Below, one piece after another: positions 23,784 through 30,627 of a stretch of 44,156 nucleotides of DNA; position 1 is the stretch's first letter; each line of letters begins with the position of its first letter. This DNA comes from Lachnospiraceae bacterium (GTDB taxonomy: Bacteria; Bacillota; Clostridia; Lachnospirales; Lachnospiraceae). The stretch spans positions 1 to 44,156 of the forward strand of contig JAILGF010000210.1 in assembly GCA_024696945.1 (NCBI GenBank), in the 5' to 3' direction. The notes under the pieces were generated by a model, which was given only the letters and a program-made list of their open reading frames with translations, was not told the DNA's origin and did not search any database. The position numbers were made by a program, and so were the translations under genes.

Positions 23784-24335
23784 TTGTTATATTTAATACG
23801 ACATGGAAAAACGGATTGGAACGTAAGACATAAAATTCAGGGACAGACGGATATACCGTTAAATGATGAAGGAAGAAAAATGGCTGCGGAAGCAGCTGAA
23901 AAATACCGGGATATCAATTTTGACGTGTGTTACTGCTCTCCCTTGGTAAGAGCAAGAGAAACTGCTGAGATCCTGCTTGACGGACGGAACATTCCGATCA
24001 TATACGATGACAGGCTTAAGGAGTATGGATTTGGCATTTATGAAGGAACAGAAAACAGTTTTTCTATTCCCGATTGTCCCGTGAATGAGATGTTCTTCCA
24101 TCCCGAGAATTATAAATTAAAGGTAGAAAAAGGGGAAAGCCTTGATGAGCTTTTTGACAGAACGGGAGCATTTTTAAGAGAGGCAGCGTTACCTCTTGTA
24201 AACGACGGAAAAGATGTGCTGATCGTCGGTCACGGCGCTATGAATTCCTGTATCATCTGTCAGCTAAAGTATAATTCGGACAGGACAAAATTCTGGGCAG
24301 AAGGAATCCCTAATTGCGAACTGCTAAAAGTATAA
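23784..24335 (+). CDS. Histidine phosphatase family protein (phosphoglycerate-mutase-like)
   Basis: 183 aa starting at a TTG (23784), with TTAGGAG 9 nt upstream; no ATG is near. The catalytic RHG motif is at 6-8 (LIRHGKTDWN), followed by GQTDIPLNDEGR, YCSPLVRARETAEI with the second arginine, LKEYGFGIYEGT with the acid, and GHGAMNS with the second histidine near residue 149. All active-site residues of the branch are present. Members dephosphorylate small phosphoesters; the substrate is unknown. It is 21 nt downstream of nspC, so it is probably co-transcribed, although a role in polyamine metabolism is not evident. Confidence 0.9.
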   Translation: MLYLIRHGKTDWNVRHKIQGQTDIPLNDEGRKMAAEAAEKYRDINFDVCYCSPLVRARETAEILLDGRNIPIIYDDRLKEYGFGIYEGTENSFSIPDCPVNEMFFHPENYKLKVEKGESLDELFDRTGAFLREAALPLVNDGKDVLIVGHGAMNSCIICQLKYNSDRTKFWAEGIPNCELLKV

Positions 24336-24342
24336 GTGAACT

Positions 24343-24371
24343 TTGACACGGACGTTAAATTATGATATGAT
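24343..24371 (+). promoter_or_regulatory. Sigma-A promoter for the TerD-like gene
   Basis: A consensus TTGACA, 17 nt and TATGAT directly follow the phosphatase gene. The start point would be near 24378, giving a 160-nt leader. Confidence 0.72.
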
Positions 24372-24389
24372 AAAAGAAGCTTGCAGCTA

Positions 24390-24420
24390 GGGGGATTTAC
24401 TTCTTGGGCGAAAATCCCCC
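24390..24420 (+). promoter_or_regulatory. Leader hairpin of the TerD-like gene
   Basis: GGGGGATTT and AAATCCCCC pair perfectly over 9 bp with a 13-nt loop, about 12 nt after the predicted transcription start. No T-run follows. It could protect the 5' end or bind a regulator. Confidence 0.5.
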
Positions 24421-24537
24421 GATATCGCAGGCATGCCACAGCTAATAATGCTTACTTCAACCTATAGAAAACAGCATTATGATATCGTGGCTTTTTTTAA
24501 AATTTTTAGGATCGCCCATATTTATCAGGGAGCTGCT

Positions 24538-26598
24538 ATGGAAATTATATTCAAGGATTACCTGTTTTCGAAGCACATATTGGTAAATGACAAGGGAACC
24601 GATGAAAACGCATTTGAAACGCTCTTCTCCATTGCGAACTTATTTAATATACGTATAAAGGAAGGCCAGGGAATAGTTCATCGGGAAATGATAGAGTTTA
24701 TTTCCCGGCTGGTAGGTGAAAAGGTACCGGAGCCTTTTTATAAGGGTTTTCCGGCGAGTGTAAAAAAGCTATCGTCGGATAAGCTTCTGTTCGACCAGAT
24801 GGTGCATTACACCGTAACCTACGGGTTTGGGAATTTCTCGGAGGCCGGTCATTCTCTCATGGAGGAGAATTTTGAACGTATCGCTTTCAAGGAGAAAGCC
24901 GAGATAAAGGATTTCGTCATACTGAACGAAACAGATGCAGAAAAAAAACTTGCCGGGTTTGTTGATGACATGTTCTGCGGTACCAGACCGCTTTCAGAGC
25001 CTCAGTTTAAGGTTATATCCTCTTTTTTAAGAGAATACAGCCACCGCCCCTCAAAATGTGCATCAAAGAATCTTGCCATAAGGCTTCTTGTGGAAAACCG
25101 GGCGCTGTATTTTGCCCGTTTTCTTCAGCTTCCCGACATTACCAAGGTTGTTGAGGATCTTAACTATAGGCTTTATGATAATACCGATGTTAAGAAACTG
25201 AACCTGAAGAACCAGGACAGAAAGCTTATCATTTCGGTTATAGATTATATGTTTGGCAAAGGTATTTCAAAGGATATCGACAGGGACATCATCAGCTGCT
25301 TTGAAAGAAAGGCCGTTTGGAGCGGGCTCCTTCATCATCTGCATTATAAACCTAAAAACGCCAAAGCCTCAGAGTTTGTCCGGCTTATGAGAGGGAATGA
25401 AAACAATTCTGTTTATTCCGGCTTTGAAAGTGAGATGAGCAAAGGAAACATCGCCGAGGCGGTTGAGGTCCTTAAAAAGGGTAAGGGTTCTGGATCGATA
25501 CTCCGTAATCTTGATTATCTTATCAGTAGATGCAGGAATGAGGAGGATGAAAAGGCCGTCCTTGACAGCATTTCTTCATCGAATGTTATAATTCTCCTGC
25601 AGCTTCTTATAAAGTATTCTTCAAAGTATCGCGGGAAAGAAAGCCGGACTTTTAAATTTACAAGGTTTGAAAGACTTAAGGTATATTCCGAAACAGAGGA
25701 AGATGTTGTCAGAAGAAAAAGCTTTTTAACCGAGGAGCAGACCAAGAGATTAAGAGATTTTATCCATCGGAAGCTTAAAGAGGTATTAAAGAACCGTTTG
25801 GGTAAGGTTTATATCGAGAGCAAAATGAGAAATATGGCTCTGCCTCTTCAGGAGACCGCGTCCTCCGGCGGACTTGGAGTTCTTGCAAAGGGAAGCAGGA
25901 TTCCTATTCCGGATTTTAAAAAGATAAGGGCTTTTACCTATTGGGAAAAGGTTAATGATATAGATCTTTCTGCTTTTGGACTCGCTGAGAGCGGGACAAG
26001 AATAGAGTTTTCCTGGAGAACAATGGCGGATAATCAATCTGAAGCCATTACGTATTCCGGAGATCAGACCAGCGGATTTAAAGGTGGTTCAGAGTATTTT
26101 GACATTAATCTTGATGAGTTTAAGAAATGGTATCCTCAGATAAGATATATCATATTCTGTGATAATGTTTTTTCACCGCTGAGATTTTCGGATTGCTTCT
26201 GTAAGGCGGGATATATGATAAGGGATAACGAGGATTCGGGTATGGTTTTTGAACCAAAGACCGTTGCTTCGTCCTTCCTGATCAATTCCGACAGCACGTT
26301 TGCATATTTGTTTGGCATAGACCTTGAGATGAACTCGCTCATCTGGCTTAATATGAACAAGGACAGCTATGAAGCCGTTGCGGGAGAATCCTCCATGACA
26401 TTTTTGCTCGAGTATTTCTCTGTAACGGATATCGTAAACGTTAAATCCTTCTTTGAAATGGCCGCTTCCGAGATAGTGGATGATCCTAAGCAGGCGGATG
26501 TTGTGGTATCGGATTCTGTCAGCGAGTCAGAGATAAAAGAGGGCGCAAGCCTTATCCACAGCTACGATTTTGAGAAGATGACAGCGATCATGGGGTAG
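24538..26598 (+). CDS. Large cytoplasmic protein with C-terminal TerD-like domain
   Basis: 686 aa from the ATG at 24538 (GGGAG 7 nt upstream); the frame is open back to 24433 without a good site. There is no signal peptide or membrane span. Residues 1-410 are largely helical and rich in Lys, Glu and Leu, and I do not recognise them. Residues about 445-605 resemble the TerD fold: LAKGSRIPIPDFKKIRAFTY, then NDIDLSAFGLAESG, ITYSGDQTSGFKGGSEYFDI and FEPKTVASSFLINSDSTFAYLFGIDL, with the repeated Asp positions expected for calcium binding. TerD proteins are linked to tellurite resistance and stress or phage response; the role here is unknown. It sits between nspC and aguA but has its own promoter and could drive aguAB. 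Confidence 0.65.
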   Translation: MEIIFKDYLFSKHILVNDKGTDENAFETLFSIANLFNIRIKEGQGIVHREMIEFISRLVGEKVPEPFYKGFPASVKKLSSDKLLFDQMVHYTVTYGFGNFSEAGHSLMEENFERIAFKEKAEIKDFVILNETDAEKKLAGFVDDMFCGTRPLSEPQFKVISSFLREYSHRPSKCASKNLAIRLLVENRALYFARFLQLPDITKVVEDLNYRLYDNTDVKKLNLKNQDRKLIISVIDYMFGKGISKDIDRDIISCFERKAVWSGLLHHLHYKPKNAKASEFVRLMRGNENNSVYSGFESEMSKGNIAEAVEVLKKGKGSGSILRNLDYLISRCRNEEDEKAVLDSISSSNVIILLQLLIKYSSKYRGKESRTFKFTRFERLKVYSETEEDVVRRKSFLTEEQTKRLRDFIHRKLKEVLKNRLGKVYIESKMRNMALPLQETASSGGLGVLAKGSRIPIPDFKKIRAFTYWEKVNDIDLSAFGLAESGTRIEFSWRTMADNQSEAITYSGDQTSGFKGGSEYFDINLDEFKKWYPQIRYIIFCDNVFSPLRFSDCFCKAGYMIRDNEDSGMVFEPKTVASSFLINSDSTFAYLFGIDLEMNSLIWLNMNKDSYEAVAGESSMTFLLEYFSVTDIVNVKSFFEMAASEIVDDPKQADVVVSDSVSESEIKEGASLIHSYDFEKMTAIMG

Positions 26599-26668
26599 GT
26601 TATAACAAAATTGACAGCAAAATGAGATTAATATCGATAACGAAATATCGAAATCCGGAGAAAACGGA

Positions 26669-27790
26669 ATGAAAATATTAAAAACACTTCCAAAAGCAGA
26701 CGGTTATTATATGCCCGGGGAATTTGAGCCCCACAGGGGAACGATAATGATATGGCCCGAAAGGCCCGGGTCATGGCCTTTTGGGGCTAAAGCTGCAAGG
26801 AAGGCTTTTACCAAAATAATAAAAACCATTGCTGAAAGCGAGGAAGTATTTGTTGCAGTAAGCAGGAAGGGCTTTGAATCCGCAAAAGATGCTCTTGGCA
26901 GTACAGATAATGTTAAGCTTTTTACCGCCGAAACTGATGATGCATGGGCCAGAGACGTTGCACCGACATTTGTCAGGAATAGCCTTACCGGTGAGGTCAG
27001 AGCCGTTAACTGGTCCTTTAACGCATGGGGAGGAGCATACAACGGGCTTTATGCTTCCTGGGCGAAGGACGATGCGTTTACTTTATATTTTGCAGAGAAG
27101 GAAGGGTATCCGGCATATGATGCAGCGCCTTTTGTGCTGGAGGGCGGTTCCATACATTCCGACGGTGAGGGAACGATACTGGTTACGGAAGAATGTCTGC
27201 TAAGTCCCGGAAGGAATCCGGATTTAAATAAGGAAGAAATAGAGTACAGATTAAAGGAATATCTTGGTGCGGAAAAGGTTATCTGGCTTCCCGGCGGAAT
27301 ATATAATGATGAAACCGACGGCCATGTTGATAATATATGTGCTTTTATAAGACCGGGAGAGGTGGTTCTCGCCTGGACGGATGATCAAAATGATCCCCAG
27401 TATGCTCTTTCGGCTGCAGATCTTAAGGTTCTTGAAACGGAGACCGATGCCAAGGGGAGACTGTTAAAGGTACATAAGCTTCCTATTCCGAAAAACCACG
27501 TTTTTATAGGTGAAGAAGACCTTAAAGGATACGAGTTTGAAGAAGGTGAGGATGAGAGAGAGGTCGGAGAGAGACTTGCCGCATCCTATGTGAACTTCTA
27601 TTTTTCAAACGGAGCGGTAATACTTCCGGCATTTGGCGGAGAAAATACTGAAAGTGATGATGAGGCTGCGGAGATAATGCGGGGGCTCTGCCCTGAAAGA
27701 AAAGTGGTTCAGATCCCGGCGAGGGATATACTGCTCGGGGGCGGGAATATCCACTGCATAACTCAGCAGATACCACGAGGAGACAGGTAA
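26669..27790 (+). CDS. aguA: Agmatine deiminase
   Basis: 373 aa, typical length. It hydrolyses agmatine to N-carbamoylputrescine and ammonia through a covalent Cys intermediate. Visible residues: [21 protein letters not shown] at 17-37, [12 protein letters not shown] with Asp96, [14 protein letters not shown] with Glu158, ETDGHVDN with Asp217 and His219, and the nucleophile Cys363 in [17 protein letters not shown] at the C-terminus. All are intact. GGAG lies before the ATG. aguB starts one base after this gene's stop, so the two are translated as a unit. With speA, these genes form the plant/bacterial ADC-AIH-CPA route from arginine to putrescine. Confidence 0.96.
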   Translation: MKILKTLPKADGYYMPGEFEPHRGTIMIWPERPGSWPFGAKAARKAFTKIIKTIAESEEVFVAVSRKGFESAKDALGSTDNVKLFTAETDDAWARDVAPTFVRNSLTGEVRAVNWSFNAWGGAYNGLYASWAKDDAFTLYFAEKEGYPAYDAAPFVLEGGSIHSDGEGTILVTEECLLSPGRNPDLNKEEIEYRLKEYLGAEKVIWLPGGIYNDETDGHVDNICAFIRPGEVVLAWTDDQNDPQYALSAADLKVLETETDAKGRLLKVHKLPIPKNHVFIGEEDLKGYEFEEGEDEREVGERLAASYVNFYFSNGAVILPAFGGENTESDDEAAEIMRGLCPERKVVQIPARDILLGGGNIHCITQQIPRGDR

Positions 27791-27791
27791 G

Positions 27792-28667
27792 ATGAGGAAT
27801 GTAACGGTTGCGGCTATACAGATGCAGTGTAGCCAACAAGTTCAGGAAAATCTGGAAAAAGCGGAAAAAATGATCAGAGAGGCAGCAGGACTCGGAGCTC
27901 AGGTAATCCTTCTTCCGGAGCTGTTTGAAAGGGAATATTTCTGCCAGCAGAGAAGATATGATTTTTATGAGTATGCACTGCCTGTATCGGAAAACCCTGC
28001 TGTAAGGATGGGAATGAGACTGGCGGCAGAGCTTAAGGTCGTGCTTCCTATAAGTTTTTATGAGAAGGACGGGAATGTTTTATTTAATTCCTTGGCGTGG
28101 ATAGATGCTGACGGCTCTCTGCTTGGAATCTACAGAAAAACCCATATTCCCGACGATCATTTTTATCAGGAAAAATTCTACTTTACGCCCGGAAATACGG
28201 GATTCCTGGCATTTGATACGAAATACGGACGCTTTGGGGCAGGTATATGCTGGGATCAGTGGTTCCCGGAGACTGCAAGGGCGCTGGCTCTTCAGGGAGC
28301 AGAGGTGATATTCTACCCGACCGCCATCGGATCGGAGCCCATTCTTGAGAATGACAGTATGCCCCACTGGAGAAGATGTATGCAGGGACATGCCGGAGCC
28401 AACTTAGTTCCCGTGGTTGCGGCCAACCGGATAGGCAGGGAAGATGTGGAACCGTGCGAGGCCAATGCGGGACAGAAATCTTCATTGCTGTTTTACGGAT
28501 CATCCTTTATTACGGATGAAACCGGAGAGGTTTTAAAAGCTGCTTCAAGAGATAAAGAAGAAATATTGGTTCAAACCTTTGATCTTGACATAATAAAAGA
28601 AAACAGGCTCGCATGGGGAATATTCCGTGACAGGAGACCTGAGATGTATCTGGGAATAGCAAGGTAA
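27792..28667 (+). CDS. aguB: N-carbamoylputrescine amidase
   Basis: 291 aa, nitrilase superfamily (C-N hydrolase). The Glu-Lys-Cys triad is present: Glu43 in LLPELFER, Lys116 in YRKTHIPDDHFYQEKFYF and Cys153 in GAGICWDQWFPE. The IPDDHFYQEKFYFTPG and YPTAIGSEP blocks are specific to N-carbamoylputrescine amidases rather than beta-ureidopropionases. It releases ammonia and CO2 from N-carbamoylputrescine to give putrescine, the co-substrate of the carboxyspermidine dehydrogenase. GAGGAG in the end of aguA is the ribosome site. This is the last gene of the locus, followed 6 nt later by a strong terminator. Confidence 0.96.
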   Translation: MRNVTVAAIQMQCSQQVQENLEKAEKMIREAAGLGAQVILLPELFEREYFCQQRRYDFYEYALPVSENPAVRMGMRLAAELKVVLPISFYEKDGNVLFNSLAWIDADGSLLGIYRKTHIPDDHFYQEKFYFTPGNTGFLAFDTKYGRFGAGICWDQWFPETARALALQGAEVIFYPTAIGSEPILENDSMPHWRRCMQGHAGANLVPVVAANRIGREDVEPCEANAGQKSSLLFYGSSFITDETGEVLKAASRDKEEILVQTFDLDIIKENRLAWGIFRDRRPEMYLGIAR

Positions 28668-28673
28668 AAAACT

Positions 28674-28712
28674 ACACCGGAAATGCTTGATAGACATTTC
28701 CGGTGTTTATTT
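28674..28712. terminator. Bidirectional intrinsic terminator between aguB and the M15 peptidase gene
   Basis: ACACCGGAAATG/CATTTCCGGTGT is a perfect 12-bp stem with a 9-nt loop. T-rich sequence follows on the plus strand, and an A-run on the left (28666-28672) gives a T-run on the minus strand. It serves both converging genes. Confidence 0.9.
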
Positions 28713-28716
28713 TTCG

Positions 28717-29538
28717 TTATTCGGGTGCTTTTTCAAAATGCTGGTAATCCTTCTTGGATTTCCACTCGCCGCCCCAGGTGAAGCCGTGGTTTATGAAAAT
28801 CTCATAGCAGGCGTCATCCTTTTTTATATAGTAGGGATTGTCAGCTTCTCTATCTACATAATCCCCTGCATTTTCGGGCTGAAGGAAGGTGGTGCCATCC
28901 TTTCGATCGTAAACATAAGGATTATAAAGGGGATTGATATCTATTGCAAGTCCCAATGCATGATTTGAAAGTGTGGAGGATTCTGCGATAGTTCTGTAGC
29001 AGAAAGCTGAGGAATTGTTATCTTCCATGGATGCTTCATCTTCTGCATTGTATTCGTCGATGAGACGGATTTTTTCTATAGGATATTTTATATCGAACAG
29101 TTCCCTGAAAATTTCAAGTACGTCATGTGCCACACTGTGATTGACTATCAGTTCTCCCTCATGGACCTCGCCGTCAAAGCCGTAATGCATTACATGCAGC
29201 CATCTTAAATCATCGAGCTCTATGGTAGCTCCTTCCGGATAGGATTTCCCCTGTATACGTTCTAAGATATCAGCGGTTATTCTTGTCATATAGAACTGTG
29301 AGGAATAGTCAATAACCGTTGTAGGAGTCGGAATGGGAGTCGGAGTCGGGGTTACGAATGAAGGAGCTTCGGTCGGACTCGGTGTTGGAGTGCCGACATT
29401 TCCGGTTTCCTGGATAATGGGTTTCCCATCGTTTTCTTGTGATGCTTCCTTATAATATTTTACCATCATATATATACTGAATATCAATAAACCGGTCAGC
29501 AGTGTCAGGATGAAAATATAGAAGATTTTTTTTGCCAA
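28717..29538 (-). CDS. M15-family D-Ala-D-Ala carboxypeptidase-like protein, membrane anchored
   Basis: 273 aa starting with TTG at 29538. Residues 5-27 are an N-terminal membrane anchor, followed by a spacer to ~75 that is rich in Thr and Pro (TPTPSPTEAP and TPTPTPIPTPTT), typical of wall-spanning linkers. The rest is an M15-type metallopeptidase domain: STLSNHALGLAIDINPLYNP gives zinc ligands His193 and Asp200, GGEWKSKKDYQHFE gives His267. Such enzymes cleave peptidoglycan peptides (VanY, L-Ala-D-Glu endopeptidases). It should act in the cell wall zone. The ribosome site is weak (CAGG about 10 nt from the TTG), so expression may be low. Confidence 0.87.
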   Translation of the reverse strand: MAKKIFYIFILTLLTGLLIFSIYMMVKYYKEASQENDGKPIIQETGNVGTPTPSPTEAPSFVTPTPTPIPTPTTVIDYSSQFYMTRITADILERIQGKSYPEGATIELDDLRWLHVMHYGFDGEVHEGELIVNHSVAHDVLEIFRELFDIKYPIEKIRLIDEYNAEDEASMEDNNSSAFCYRTIAESSTLSNHALGLAIDINPLYNPYVYDRKDGTTFLQPENAGDYVDREADNPYYIKKDDACYEIFINHGFTWGGEWKSKKDYQHFEKAPE

Positions 29539-29636
29539 AGCTTCAATACCTGCCCTGCGCTACGCAGTATCCTTTCTGTACAGTTTTAATCTGACTTTAA
29601 GGATAGCAGTATTGTTTGGATGTGTCAAGTCTTGTT

Positions 29637-30080
29637 TTACTTTTCATCTTGCGCATCCGGCCGGTTGTCGGCTGCTGTCGGAATGCTTTCCTTGTTTGGT
29701 TCTGTGTCTTTGAAATTCCGGTTAAAAATAGAAATGAAAGGACATTTCGGATCGCAGCAATAAGCCGGTCCGCTGTCGTTTTCTTCGGAAAACAGAATTT
29801 TAAACGGCTGGGTCCCGTATTTCCTAAGCCGGTTTTGGAGCATGCAGAAGGTAAACAGATAAACCTGTTTTTCACCGTTTGCTATCCTCTGGAGAGTACT
29901 TTCCGAAACTCCCAGTTCATCTTCCAAGTCTTCCCAGGAACAATCTTCTGTTTCTTTATGCATTTGGATGTAGAGACCAAGTTCACGTACTGCCAGGTGG
30001 ATTTTTTCTTCAATACTTTTGGAAACTTCTACAAGTAGATCGAGTTTTTGGGCTTTATCTTCTTTTTTCTTCTTCTTCAA
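29637..30080 (-). CDS. Small helix-turn-helix protein
   Basis: 147 aa starting with TTG at 30080, set by a strong AAAGGAGGG 7 nt upstream. The N-terminus is a run of lysines (KKKKKEDK). Residues about 15-80 are helical, with WEDLEDELGVSESTLQRIANGEKQ resembling an Xre/HTH_3 DNA-binding helix-turn-helix; the upstream helix is amphipathic. Residues about 85-147 contain two Cys pairs (YCCDPKCPF) and a charged disordered tail. The Cys cluster could bind metal. The target is unknown. Its transcript probably begins with a 100-nt structured leader (30128-30227). Confidence 0.7.
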   Translation of the reverse strand: MKKKKKEDKAQKLDLLVEVSKSIEEKIHLAVRELGLYIQMHKETEDCSWEDLEDELGVSESTLQRIANGEKQVYLFTFCMLQNRLRKYGTQPFKILFSEENDSGPAYCCDPKCPFISIFNRNFKDTEPNKESIPTAADNRPDAQDEK

Positions 30081-30127
30081 CTCTTTTCCCTCCTTTATAA
30101 GCTGCTATTTCCAGCCTGACTACGTTT

Positions 30128-30227
30128 TGCTGATCGGGCAGAACAAACGTATTAGATAAAGAAGCCTCCGGTCGGGTGCAGCCTCACACCCGGTAGGAGG
30201 TCTCTTATACTGCCGTACTGATCAGCA
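30128..30227 (-). ncRNA. Structured 5' leader of the helix-turn-helix gene
   Basis: Three nested stems: outer TGCTGATC (30128-30135) with GATCAGCA (30220-30227); next GGCAG (30137-30141) with CTGCC (30210-30214); inner CCTCC (30165-30169) with GGAGG (30196-30200) enclosing CGGGTG/CACCCG. A minus-strand promoter places the transcript start at the outer stem, and the 5' strand of that stem would be the first nucleotides. On the minus strand the inner hairpin is followed by CTTCTTTATC, a weak terminator-like tail. I do not recognise a known riboswitch. The orientation is inferred. Confidence 0.5.
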
Positions 30228-30234
30228 CATAAAT

Positions 30235-30243
30235 ATAATAGCA
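30235..30243 (-). promoter_or_regulatory. Extended -10 promoter for the leader and helix-turn-helix gene
   Basis: TGCTATTAT on the minus strand (TGn plus TATTAT). The -35 region is poor. The predicted start, near 30228, coincides with the base of the leader structure. Confidence 0.45.
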
Positions 30244-30297
30244 CATGTTTGCTTATAAGAAAATTGTCTTTCGTGACGATAGCGTGTCATCATTGAC

Positions 30298-30351
30298 GGG
30301 GTCAGACCCCAAAGGGAGTCTGACCCCTATCCGCCTTTGGGGTCTGACCCC
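30298..30351. repeat. REP-like palindrome of the GGGGTCAGACCCC type
   Basis: GGGGTCAGACCCCAAAGG (30298-30315) is the exact reverse complement of 30334-30351. A third GTCTGACCCC lies between them (30318-30327). The left half is itself a palindrome around one base. It has no coding content and no T-run. Confidence 0.8.
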
Positions 30352-30355
30352 TATA

Positions 30356-30482
30356 TAAATAAGTAGAAACACAAAAATAATAAAATCTGATGCAGGAAAT
30401 ATCGAAAGAAAATCAGAAAATAAACCAGAAAAATCAAAAAGAAAAATAAAAAACAAAAAATCCAGAAAATAAAAAAAGAGCC
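30356..30482 (+). promoter_or_regulatory. A-rich tract upstream of the rpoB promoter (possible UP element)
   Basis: About 125 nt made mostly of A on the plus strand with phased A-runs and very few C or G, directly before the -35 box. A-tracts at this place raise promoter strength by binding the RNA polymerase alpha C-terminal domains or by bending DNA. The effect is inferred. Confidence 0.5.
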
Positions 30483-30511
30483 TTGACAGCTTGAAAAAAA
30501 TGTGTTATTAT
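30483..30511 (+). promoter_or_regulatory. Sigma-A promoter of rpoBC
   Basis: TTGACA, a 17-nt spacer and TATTAT, giving a ~110-nt leader before rpoB. Confidence 0.8.
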
Positions 30512-30627
30512 GGACAATGCACGATTATCTGGAAGTATGCCCATCTATTCTATTATAGCATAATTTCCGGGGATTGCAAGCACATTTTAATAAGTTCTAC
30601 CAAATATATTCAAGGGGTGACACATCA

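Noticed and set aside
28687-28968. 93-codon hydrophobic plus-strand frame
   Set aside because: It is the shadow of the M15 peptidase on the other strand, and overlaps the terminator at its start.
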